23,885 bases of DNA from Dipetalonema caudispina (lineage: Eukaryota; Nematoda; Chromadorea; Rhabditida; Onchocercidae): positions 1 through 23,885 of the forward strand of contig JABVXV010000592.1 of assembly GCA_013365325.1 (NCBI GenBank), written 5' to 3'. The position numbers and the translations under genes were made by a program. This document shows positions 12,884 to 21,506 of this stretch, piece by piece; positions within the stretch are counted from its first letter, which is position 1; every line of letters starts with the position of its first letter. The notes below the pieces were generated by a model. That model was not told the origin of the DNA. It made no database searches and saw only the letters and a list, made by a program, of their open reading frames with translations.

Positions 12884-13213
12884 ATGACTGATATTGCAAA
12901 AGAAGCAGCAAAATTAAATGGCCATGATTTCATGGGTGGTAACAACAACAATAATAATGATAATAATAATAGTAATAGTGGTAATACTGAACAACAACAA
13001 CAACAACAATCAGCTCGTTTTATTACAACATCAGCAACAAATTTCGAATTTCGTCCATCATCCAAGGAAAATGGGAAAAATTCGAAAGCTACTCGAAGTA
13101 AATCACCGGGTGCATTCATTGAACGCCTGTCAAGTTTTGCTCGTGGTAAATATCGAAGTAGCCTATCGGAACGTCCTACACAATCCAAAAATCTCGGTGA
13201 ACGTCCACGACGG
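12884..13213 (+). CDS. soc-2: soc-2 exon 1: N/Q-rich disordered head
   Basis: Encodes residues 1-110. The ATG sits in an AAAAATG context that suits nematode starts. After a short helical-looking start ([11 protein letters not shown]) come GG, an Asn-rich tract (20-29, continuing with S/G/D to 34), six Gln (37-42), a stretch with NFEF (53-56), then basic/Ser-rich sequence with SKSP (72-75), RLSSF and ERPTQ. The exon must end in phase 0 to join exon 2, and the only in-frame codon starting with GT near the end is at 13214 (GTTCCT). This is a poor donor, so the 3' edge is provisional. Reading past it enters a T-rich intron. The head is not recognisably conserved with the Lys/Glu-rich head of mammalian SHOC2. 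The same frame is open for 61 codons upstream of this ATG, so the true exon may start earlier. Confidence 0.78.
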
Positions 13214-16200
13214 GTTCCTAATTTTTCATTTTCTTTTTTTCTTCACCATGAAATTTATTATTATTATTATTATACTACTATATAATTTTTAAAATTATTT
13301 AATTATTATATAATATCTTTGAAATTTTTTTCACTCTTTCTATGGATAAAAATTAAGGGATATTTAAGATAATTATTTTATTAACTTAGTTAACACATTT
13401 GATAGCGATTTCCTCTAAAAATTTGGTACATTTATTTGTCTGTTATGATTTGGATTTTATTATAGAAATTTTGTTGGCTCGTATTAAGTAGCCCAATCTC
13501 AGGATATTTATGAAATCCCCAGTCTTGTTCCTTCAATTAATCCTAGCTTCATTTCTACTCATTCTTATTTTAAGCATTTTCAAAAAATTTTCAACCCTCT
13601 CTTTATCTCTTCTTCTTCCTATTACATATGAATTCATCATTTATTTTTTCTCATCAAAAATATTTCAATACCTTTACATTAAACATATACAAACCATATC
13701 ATTGATCAATCCCAGTGTTTACAATCATTTTCTTTTTCTGCAAAATTTTAATATATCACCGTATAATTTGACCATTTCATTTAAATAGTTCTAATCTCTT
13801 TTGTTCTTTAGCTAAATTTTCCTATGACCAAATCAATTATTTGAAATGTATTTCAACAACAACAACAAAGAAGTATTACTAAATTATTCAAAATTCATCG
13901 ATATTTTGACGATAACACAATAAACTTGCATCATCTTCTTTTTTATTTTTCTAAAAACAGATTTTGTATTTCGTTTCTTTTTAACGTCCTTATTATACTT
14001 TTCTTTTTTTCTTTTTCTTAAAAAGATCCATTTCTTTGCAAAAATTATCCATTATTATTTCCTTTTTTATTACTAAAAGTTTGCATATCTATCTTATTTA
14101 TACAAATTTATAAGTATTTTGCGAGAAGTTCTTGTTATCATATTTCGCAAACTTGATTTTTTTTTTTCTTCGTTATGTAAAATTGCGACTTTACTTATTA
14201 TCTACGGAGAAGATATAACAAGCTTTTTTATAGAATTCATCCATTTGTTAAAATATCATTTCAAACGATTCATAATTACTCTCTTCCATTTTTCTTTTAA
14301 AATCTCTTATAGTCAATTTAATGTATTCTGAAAGAATTGAAAAACTGTTACGTTGAAAATCAGTAAGACCAAAATTTTTACCTAAGCGCCAAATTGAATT
14401 TAAACGTTTGTTCCGTTTGTTGCTCATCGAAAAATGAATCAGAGAAAGAGGATTTAGTAGATTGGATTGTTATATTTAAGAAAATATTGTCACCTTGAAA
14501 GGAACAAAACAGGTTGTTCTTAAATATAACATTCAATCTGTCAAGTTATTGCGACGGAACTTAATGAAGTTTATAGCATTCCTAACAAATCGTCTTAACA
14601 ATTATCACTATACATTACTGATTGGGAATATACTTTACTTAGTAATTATCTCTCATAACTTTCATTATTACAATGAATACAATACGGAAATATTTTGGAA
14701 AAAAATTTCTCTTCAAATAAAATTTCACTTGAAGAAATTTCACATCAACGAAGGAATAAGGAGACAAATTTAAAAGCTAACAGGAGAAAAAATTTCTTTA
14801 TTCAAAAAATGAGTAACATTATTCGTCAAGCCATTTTTTATACATTTTAATGCAATTATCTAAAATTTTTGGAAATTTCAAACATTAAAATTAATGAGTC
14901 CAATAATTTCTTATTTGATTTAATTAGCACAATTTTATAATATTATTAAGAAATATTGACTAATTTTTTGCAGGATTTACAACGAGATTTGCAAAAGTGC
15001 AGGGATAATGAGGAAACACGATTGGATTTGAGCTCTTCCGATGTAAGTTCTTATTTTTTTCTTTACTACATTTTGTTACTTCATGATCACAGTAGTATTA
15101 GCAGTAATCTGTTTTGGTTCTGCAAGTTTAAATTAATTTTCTATTTTTGCAAATTTATCGTTAATTTACTACCAGTTAACCTTTAACCGTTGAGAAATCA
15201 GGAATTAAAATTTTCTAACCGAAATGACTAATGTTATAAATATCAGCTAAAATTAGGAATTATGTTATAATACTTCATGTTGTTGAAATATATCAGTTTA
15301 GGTTTTTTTTTTTTTTTTTCGTGATTTATCATTATTTTTCCCCATTTCAGATTGTAAGCATTCCATCATCCATTCGTGATTTAGTTCAATTGACGGAACT
15401 ATTTCTGTACAAAAACAAATTAGCAGTATTACCGAATGAAATTGGTAATTTAGTTAATTTGAAAAAATTGGGTTTAAGTGAAAATGGTCTCACATCATTA
15501 CCGGATACACTTGCTGCACTAACCCATCTTGAAACACTCGATTTACGTCACAACAAACTGTGCGAGGTTAATTTGCTTCTTCTTCTTCTTCTTTTCTCTT
15601 TTATTTTTCTTCGAAGAAATGAGGGATAAGAATAAAATAATAGTTCATTTGAAAGTTACTGGAAGTTTCTCGTGATGTAATTCTTACCTTAAAAATAAAT
15701 GAGATGCAGTAAAATATGAATTCGAATTTTGATACATTCTTAAAATTGGTTAACTGTTTTTTCTTTTTTTTTTTTCTTCAAATAAATATTTTGTTTTGTT
15801 TCAGTTACCACCAGTTATCTATCAGATCAGTTCATTGGAAACATTATGGTTACGGTACAATCGGATTGTTTCAGTTGGTTCCGAGATCGGCCGTTTAAAA
15901 CGATTGAAAATGATTGATTTACGAGAAAATAAAATTCGTGAATTACCTCCAACAATTGGGCAAATTAAATCACTTGTTGTATGCTTACTCAGTTACAATC
16001 ATTTAAGGACTATACCTGAAGGTTTATATTTTATTGCATCGTATTATTGATTGGATATTTCATATACTTATTATTAGATGTTCAAATTGGAAGTGAAATT
16101 GTGAATTTAATATTATATATTTCGCTAAAACTCATAAAACTAAAAATGGTAAACTTAATTTTTACAATTATATATATGGCTATACCTAACATATATCATA

Positions 16201-19167
16201 TACATACCTAACATATATTTTGGGCCATATGCACACGTTCCTCTCAAAAATTTACATTTTGAAACGAAACTTATTATTCAAACTTGATATAATCTATTAC
16301 AATCAACTGAAGTGAAGTTATTCAATATCGAAATATTTTTAAATTAAAAGATACCAAGTACTTTTTATATATTTTGCGGATGTATTTTATTTTTTGTTCA
16401 CAAAATATTTTTTGAAAATCATTTTCAATTTGCAGAGATTGGTGAATGCTCAGAGCTTACACAGCTAGATTTGCAACACAATGATCTCTTATTGTTACCA
16501 GAAACGATGGGTAATTTACAAAATTTGATTCGATTGGGTATACGTTATAACAAATTACGACATTTACCATCTGGAATGGCATTTTGTCATAAGCTGGAAG
16601 AGTTCATAGTGGAAAGCAATCAATTGGAAGCTTTGCCGGTTATTAATTCTCAACTTGCAATTTCGTAATTCCGATATTCGAGGACGACGTGCACTAAAGC
16701 TAGAAATTTGATATCTGAAATGATGTATTAAGCAAGTGCTGAATATTTAGATTTCAAGTTCATCGTTATTAATGTACTATAGTAACATGTATCAATTAAG
16801 GGGATTTTTTTTTTCCCAATTCTAAAACGAAAAATATTCCTTTCTTTTTTATAGGAAGGCATGCTTGCTTCACTACCAAATTTAAAAACAATTAATTTGA
16901 GTCGTAATGAATTAACCGTTTTTCCATCTGGTGGGCCTCAACAATTTGCATCTTGTGTGGTATGTTTTTTTTCTTTCTTTCAAGAAAAAAATTTGGAAAA
17001 AAACTTGAAAAAATGATAATTTTGATAACAGAATTAGAAACACCACATTTCTGAATTTACATTTTTGAAATTTTATTGAATTTAATAAAATTTTACTTGT
17101 TGTAGAATATATTTCCTTTTCTTTTAAAATTTTAACACATCGAATTTACTCGTTATTAGTTTGTTTCTTCCTTCAATAACAAGCTTATCATCGTTGTTGA
17201 AAAAAAATTGCTGCGGAATTTTCGTTTCTTAGTTATAATTTCAATTACCTTAAGTTTCAAACTTAAAATTTTCTGTCGTCCATCATTGTTTTAACGTTGT
17301 CTATACTTTATTGAAATATGAAATAAGATTGGATTTATTATGCAAAACTATAGCACCCTTTATTATCTAGTGGTAGTAAATGAAATAAATATTGGAAAAA
17401 TTCACGAAATAAAATTGTATTTCTTATTTTTTGCTCTTTCAAAATTTGTGTAAAATAGTCAATTTAATTAAAATAATAATTTCAGTCGATTAATATGGAG
17501 CACAATGCAATAGCGAAAATTCCATTCGGTATATTTTCCAAAGCAACAGGTCTAACCAAACTTAATTTGAAAGAGAATGCTCTGACATCAATGCCGCTTG
17601 GTTGGTTTGTTATGCATAATTAATTGTGTATTATATTATGAAATAATGGAATAATTGGGATATTTATAGAAATATACACACATACTTATTACTTTTAATA
17701 CTTTTCCATTTTAAGATGGTTGGATTCAAGTATCCTTTTTTACCTATCAACATTAGTCTTCCATCTCTAGATTTTTTAGTTTTCCGAATTTTCCATAAAC
17801 TTTGATTAATTTTGAAACCGGAATTTCATTTCAAAATTTCATTTCCTAACAATCTGAAATTTGATAATCAATTACTTGTATTTTCATTGTCAAGTTAGTC
17901 ACTTAACTTTTGATAAACTTCTCCATTCCAGACATGGGCTGTTGGCTAGCGATGACAGAATTGAATTTATCCACAAATCAACTTCGCGTGCTTCCTGATG
18001 ATGTTGACAAGCTTGTTAATTTAGAAGTATGTAATATAATATTTAAGTAATGTATATGGCACGATTTCCTTGATTAAATTATGATTGAAATTTGCAGAAT
18101 TGATTAGCTTTTTGTAGGTATTAGTATTGAGCAACAATATGCTCAAAAAGCTTCCATCACAAATTGGTAGTTTGAAAAAGCTTCGTGAATTGGATTTGGA
18201 AGAAAATGAATTGGACGCAATACCTAATGAAATTGGTTAGTTCAAGTTAAAATTTAAAAATTTTTGATTTCATATTATGAAAAACAATGATGATATTTCT
18301 ACAGGTTTTGTGACAAGTTTGACAAAGCTTTGGATACAATCCAATAAATTAGTTGGCTTGCCGCGAACAATTGGGTTAGTTTTAACTCTTGAATTTAATT
18401 CAGTTTAATTACATAGAATTCATCTTTTACAATTTTTTTTCACTTTTCATCGTTTTAATGATTTTAGAAATTTGACCAATTTGACCGATTTACGAGCAGG
18501 GGAAAATAGCTTAACATCTCTACCCGAGGAGATCGGTTAGTTGTATTTTATAAGAAAAATTTTTTTAAATCTCGTTTTGAAAGCATTTATTATTGTGATG
18601 TACTTTGAAACTGCTCTGCAACAGCATTAATTCGAAGTTTTTTGCATCATTTCAAATTTTCTTTTATATTGATTTAGGGTTCATATTTTTATATCCATCA
18701 AGAAGCTTTTGAGAGCTATTTAAATGTTTGTATCAGTTAAAATTCAAAATCACAAGATATTTAAAAAGTTTCAATTTCACATTTACTTTATTTTATTTTT
18801 TCAGTTTTTTATTTTAAGGCAATTTGGACTCACTAAAAAGTCTTTATATCAATGATAATCCATCGCTTCACAATCTGCCGTTTGAACTCGCACTTTGTGC
18901 ATCACTTGAAATTATGTCAATCGAAAACTGTCCATTATCACAAATACCTCCCGAAATTACTGCGGGTGGACCTTCCCTTGTTATCCAGGTAATCATTACA
19001 AAATATTCAAATTACATTTAACTTCGAAAATCATAGATTGTTATTTTGAATATAGATGTACATATATGCATATATCTTCACTTTCATTTATTTATGTGTA
19101 TTTTACTTAACCGTTCAATTTTCAGTACCTCAAGATGCAAGGCCCATACAGGGTTATGAATATGTAA
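12884..19167 (+). CDS. soc-2: SOC-2/SUR-8 (SHOC2) leucine-rich repeat Ras-MAPK scaffold, 13 spliced exons
   Basis: Known role of the family: SHOC2 is a cytosolic horseshoe of LRRs that joins MRAS/Ras and the PP1 catalytic subunit into a phosphatase that removes an inhibitory phosphate from RAF. In C. elegans soc-2/sur-8 promotes LET-60 Ras signalling. Seen here: joining 12884-13213, 14974-15042, 15351-15566, 15805-16021, 16436-16638, 16855-16959, 17486-17600, 17932-18026, 18118-18235, 18305-18374, 18468-18535, 18819-18988 and 19126-19167 gives an uninterrupted 605-codon frame. Residues 1-110 are low-complexity (N-run 20-29, Q-run 37-42, then a basic Ser-rich part). Residues 111-126 include [11 protein letters not shown], the segment before the LRRs. 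About 20 LRRs of the form LxxLxLxxNxLxxLPxxIGxL follow, from about 127 to 588, ending in [12 protein letters not shown]. elegans SOC-2 (about 559 aa) and human SHOC2 (582 aa) are slightly shorter; the excess is in the head. Exons 2-13 are secure by homology and frame. The exon 1 start and the exon 1-2 junction are less certain. Confidence 0.95.
13214..14973 (+). other. soc-2 intron 1 (1760 bp)
   Basis: The longest intron of the gene. It is AT-rich with several poly(T) stretches and no homology-supported exon. It contains an imperfect hairpin (14459-14539) and an E2F-like GCGCCAAAT at 14386-14394. Open frames inside it, such as 13510-13788 and 14495-14773, are hydrophobic or Lys/Ile/Asn-rich chance frames. 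Confidence 0.75.
14459..14539. repeat. Imperfect inverted repeat (hairpin) in soc-2 intron 1
   Basis: The arm at 14459-14482 and the arm at 14517-14539 are near reverse complements. Fifteen consecutive bases match (TTCTTAAATATAACA), followed by a small mismatch/indel and AATCT. The loop is 34 nt. It could be a fragment of a terminal-inverted-repeat element or a stem-loop RNA. Confidence 0.7.
14974..15042 (+). CDS. soc-2: soc-2 exon 2: pre-LRR segment
   Basis: Encodes 23 residues (111-133), phase 0 at both ends, between acceptor TTTTTTGCAG and donor GTAAGT. The [16 protein letters not shown] segment corresponds to human LNKCREENSMRLDLS and opens the first LRR. The sequence after the donor is T-rich intron. 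Confidence 0.93.
15043..15350 (+). other. soc-2 intron 2 (308 bp)
   Basis: GTAAGT...TTTCAG. AT-rich, with an 18-base poly(T) run at 15303-15319. Nothing else seen. Confidence 0.9.
15351..15566 (+). CDS. soc-2: soc-2 exon 3: LRR 1-4
   Basis: Encodes 72 residues (134-205), phase 0/0. The acceptor is CCATTTCAG and the donor is GAG|GTTAAT. It carries the rest of LRR 1, LRR 2 ([10 protein letters not shown]...[11 protein letters not shown]), LRR 3 ([14 protein letters not shown]) and the start of LRR 4 ([10 protein letters not shown]), all very close to known SOC-2/SHOC2 repeats. Confidence 0.96.
15805..16021 (+). CDS. soc-2: soc-2 exon 4: LRR 4-7
   Basis: 217 nt, starting in phase 0 after TTTCAG and ending one base into a codon (GAA G|GTTTAT). 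It encodes [24 protein letters not shown] (LRR 5, where the usual Pro after the leucine is Gly), [14 protein letters not shown] (LRR 6) and [15 protein letters not shown] (LRR 7). The LRR 7 wording matches C. elegans rather than the vertebrate protein, from memory of both families. Confidence 0.96.
16022..16435 (+). other. soc-2 intron 4 (414 bp)
   Basis: GTTTAT...TTTGCAG. It contains a short direct repeat of ATACCTAACATATAT at 16182-16196 and 16204-16218. Otherwise AT-rich and featureless. Confidence 0.9.
16436..16638 (+). CDS. soc-2: soc-2 exon 5: LRR 7-10
   Basis: 203 nt. The first two bases (AG) complete the split GAG codon, giving [10 protein letters not shown] across the junction. It then encodes LRR 8 ([15 protein letters not shown]), LRR 9 ([14 protein letters not shown]) and the start of LRR 10 ([14 protein letters not shown]). 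The acceptor is TTTGCAG. The donor is CCG|GTTATT, phase 0; read-through gives only about ten more codons before a stop. Confidence 0.95.
16855..16959 (+). CDS. soc-2: soc-2 exon 6: LRR 10-11
   Basis: 35 codons, phase 0/0, between acceptor TTTTTATAG and donor GTATGT. It encodes [20 protein letters not shown] and [12 protein letters not shown]. The GGP(Q/S)QF insertion in this repeat is a recognisable SHOC2/SOC-2 landmark. Confidence 0.95.
16960..17485 (+). other. soc-2 intron 6 (526 bp)
   Basis: GTATGT...TTTCAG. AT-rich with no recognisable element. Confidence 0.9.
17486..17600 (+). CDS. soc-2: soc-2 exon 7: LRR 12-13
   Basis: 115 nt from TTTCAG to donor CTTG|GTTGGT, ending in phase 1. It encodes [20 protein letters not shown] and [21 protein letters not shown] and GIFSKA are conserved from worm to human. 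Confidence 0.96.
17601..17931 (+). other. soc-2 intron 7 (331 bp)
   Basis: GTTGGT...TTCCAG. AT-rich with no recognisable element. Confidence 0.9.
17932..18026 (+). CDS. soc-2: soc-2 exon 8: LRR 13-14
   Basis: 95 nt. The first bases AC complete an Asp codon, giving PLDMGCW across the junction. It then encodes [19 protein letters not shown] and KLVNLE, ending in phase 0 at donor GTATGT. The acceptor is CATTCCAG. Confidence 0.95.
18118..18235 (+). CDS. soc-2: soc-2 exon 9: LRR 15-16
   Basis: 118 nt starting after TTTTTGTAG in phase 0. It encodes [17 protein letters not shown], then [20 protein letters not shown], and ends one base into a Gly codon (ATT G|GTTAGT). Homology requires this acceptor and not the TTTGCAG 20 nt upstream, which would shift the frame. 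Confidence 0.95.
18305..18374 (+). CDS. soc-2: soc-2 exon 10: LRR 16-17
   Basis: 70 nt flanked by a 69-bp and a 93-bp intron. It encodes the end of LRR 16 (GFVTSL) and LRR 17 ([18 protein letters not shown]). It starts in phase 1 after TTCTACAG and ends in phase 2 at GTTAGT. Confidence 0.94.
18468..18535 (+). CDS. soc-2: soc-2 exon 11: LRR 17-18
   Basis: 68 nt, phase 2 to phase 1, acceptor ATTTTAG and donor ATCG|GTTAGT. It encodes [22 protein letters not shown], one LRR length, so exon 11 is close to a single-repeat exon. Confidence 0.94.
18819..18988 (+). CDS. soc-2: soc-2 exon 12: LRR 18-20
   Basis: 170 nt. The first bases GC complete Gly, followed by [41 protein letters not shown] and AGGPSLVIQ, which is the strongest homology block of the family. 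It ends in phase 0 at CAG|GTAATC. The acceptor that keeps this frame is an unusual AAG (ATTTTAAG) at 18816-18818. A TTTTTTCAG ends 14 nt earlier but would add a frameshift and a stop. Confidence 0.95.
19126..19167 (+). CDS. soc-2: soc-2 exon 13: C-terminal tail and stop
   Basis: After TTTTCAG, 13 codons ([13 protein letters not shown]) and TAA at 19165-19167. KMQGPYR is the conserved end of SHOC2 proteins; human ends KMQGPYRAMV. Confidence 0.95.
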   Translation, partial: YLKMQGPYRVMNM

Positions 19168-20977
19168 ATATTGATTGTATTTAGTATAATGGCTCCCTTA
19201 TTGGCATTAACAGGATCGTCAAATCATGGATTTTCCGGCAGATTTTCAGTTTTCTACTTTTTCCCTTTTTTTTAGGGCAAGATTATTTTTGGTACATTTA
19301 TTGCCAGTTTTTTATATCTCCCTTAATAGATATCTCTTTTTTTTTTTTGAGAAAAAAAGGAAAAGAAACGATAAAATCAAATGTTTTCGAGAATATACCA
19401 ATGCCTAATATAATGTATTGAATTTAAGTACCGAAAAACCCAAGTTTAAATTTCTAAAATTCATTTAGTTCAATAGATATCAATTTGATCAAAATCCCCA
19501 ATATTCTTTTTATTTTAATCGTTCTTCTTGTTCAGGATTTATTCTGCACTTTTTTTTTTCTTTTTTTTAAAGAAAGGAGCAAAATATGGGGTGTTTACTT
19601 TTGTTAAGGTTTAACTTGAAACAATCGAAAGTTAGTCATTAATTTTCCATTTTCAATTAAAGTAATTAAACTTAAATCAAAAAAAAGGAGAAATGTGCAG
19701 ATGCTTGTTGTAAATTGTTTTATTACTTACTCTTTGTTCATTATTCAATTTCTGCTTAAATCAATTCATCAATTTACTCTATAATCAGTTCACTTGCCAT
19801 TGCGATCAGCGGTGATTGCTGCTGTGCAAATATGATTTCTTTCTATTGTTCAATGTAATTAGAATGAATTGTTCATTCATGCTCATTTTATAATTTGATA
19901 AGGATTTGATTAATGCTTTTTGATTGATAGTATAAAATTTTTGATGGTACCTCAGTATGAGAATGACTAATATAATTTCATTTATTCCGGGAAAAAGAGG
20001 GGCGGGGGAAAAAAAACGAAACTCCAATATTTCTAGAAGTTATAATTGATTTATATTCACAATTCTAAAAAAAAAACAAAAAAAAAAAAACAAAAAAAAG
20101 AGCAATAGTTGAAGGTAACCTACAGTTTCGATAATATGAGTAAATTAAAAATTTGCTATATTTCCAATATCTTATGGGAAAAAAATTTTACTTTAAAATT
20201 AAATACTTACATCAATTAATCGATTTGGAATGAAAATTTAAAAATTTTTAATGTTACACCTGGTTTTTTAAAATCATTTATGAAACGGGTGTATACTAAT
20301 GTTTTCCTTTTATTTTTTTTCTTTTTTTTTTTTTTTTTCGTTTTTTTTTCTTTTGTTGCTCGGTGAATACAGTGTTATATTATAATTTTCAATAGTGTAG
20401 CATGAAAAGAAAGAGTAAAATTTATTTTGTTACTGTTATTATTTTTTGATGGAACTTTTCCCATTGATTCCTCAGATTGTTATGCTTGAAATTTTTTGAA
20501 TTTTGTCTAATTCAAAAATTAAATTACTTGTTTTTCTTCTTTCCAATTTTTAAATTTCATCATTAATATCTTTTCCTCCTCCTTTTTTTTATAATTTTAC
20601 AATTTACATTATTTAATAGAAGCAAAAAAAAAAAAAAAAAAAAAAAAAAAGAAGGAAGAAATTGTTTATTTACTCGACACGTCTAGAAAAAATCTTTTAT
20701 TTTCATTCTTCAGTCTTTATAACTTTTAATCAAATTTTTTCTTCCTTTTTCCTTTTTTCCCTCCTCCCCCAACATAAAAAATTCCGAATTTGTTGGTTAT
20801 TATTACGAAATATTCGAAAATTTAAAGCATTGTTACTGGTTTGTTTCTCAGCTTATTTGTTTTTTTATTATTCATTCTTGTAGTGTCTTATGATTTGTTA
20901 CGAATAAATTCTTTTTTTTTTTCTTTTGTCTCTTTCCCTCTGATTGAATTGAATTTTTTCTTTTCAAAAAGAATAAA
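19168..20977 (+). other. soc-2 3' flank, with first AATAAA signals far downstream
   Basis: No AATAAA follows the stop codon for 1.7 kb. The first are at 20903-20908 and 20972-20977. A GATAAA variant lies at 19370-19375. Nematodes often use variant polyadenylation signals, so the 3' end could be anywhere from a few hundred bases to 1.8 kb after the stop. The stretch is AT-rich with poly(T) (20322-20338) and poly(A) (20624-20650) runs and no gene. Confidence 0.4.
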
Positions 20978-21033
20978 GAAATGTTCACAATTTGGTAGTG
21001 CACATATAACTTCCAATAAATGCACTTCTTGAT

Positions 21034-21180
21034 GAGAATCGATAGATATCATATGAACTGACCAAATACGATCAGAACCTTTATTAATCTACCTGTTAAT
21101 ATATCTGTTGAGAATAGACAAATATCATATGATACGATCAAATGATCAGAATCGCTGTTAATCGAACGATGAATTAAATT
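21034..21180. repeat. Diverged tandem repeat, period about 76 bp
   Basis: GAGAATCGATAGATATCATATGA at 21034 recurs as GAGAATAGACAAATATCATATGA at 21110. CGATCAGAACC/TGATCAGAATC and CTGTTAAT words follow in both copies. Confidence 0.7.
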
Positions 21181-21381
21181 GGATTACTTTCAATTTATCA
21201 GTGTACACCTATAGATGGATTAAACGAAATGATTTAATTGATACAATTAATTTTCCATGGATTTAGATTTACCGTATGTAAAAATGTGAAAAGTGTGGAA
21301 GCGCAAAACGTACCATACCTGAAAAAGCAATCACCCAGAAAGTAGTTGTATTGAACGCTCGGGTCAATTGTTTGTTCTAAG

Positions 21382-21484
21382 ATGTTTGAATAGTATCGTT
21401 CTGATTCTGTAATAAATTGCAAGCGATATTATGTTTGAATAGTATCGTTCTGATTCTGTAATAAATTGCAAGCGATATTATGTT
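21382..21484. repeat. Perfect 49-bp tandem duplication
   Basis: 21382-21430 and 21431-21479 are identical (starting ATGTTTGAATAG and ending AAGCGATATT). The first five bases of a third unit follow, then poly(T). Complete identity in drifting non-coding DNA implies a very recent duplication or an assembly artefact. Confidence 0.95.
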
Positions 21485-21506
21485 CTTTTTTTTTTTTTTT
21501 TTTTTT

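Noticed and set aside
12730..13188. 152-codon open frame on the minus strand
   Set aside because: It lies opposite soc-2 exon 1 and its upstream extension, and encodes runs of Cys, Leu and Ser that are the reverse complement of the Asn/Gln repeats.
12918..13292. 124-codon plus-strand frame with Ile/Val and Asn runs
   Set aside because: It is a shifted reading of the same trinucleotide tracts as exon 1. Only the exon 1 frame fits the soc-2 model.
13510..13788. Frame starting with a signal-peptide-like hydrophobic stretch
   Set aside because: It lies inside soc-2 intron 1, is rich in Phe/Ile/Leu as expected from T-rich DNA, and shows no recognisable domain.
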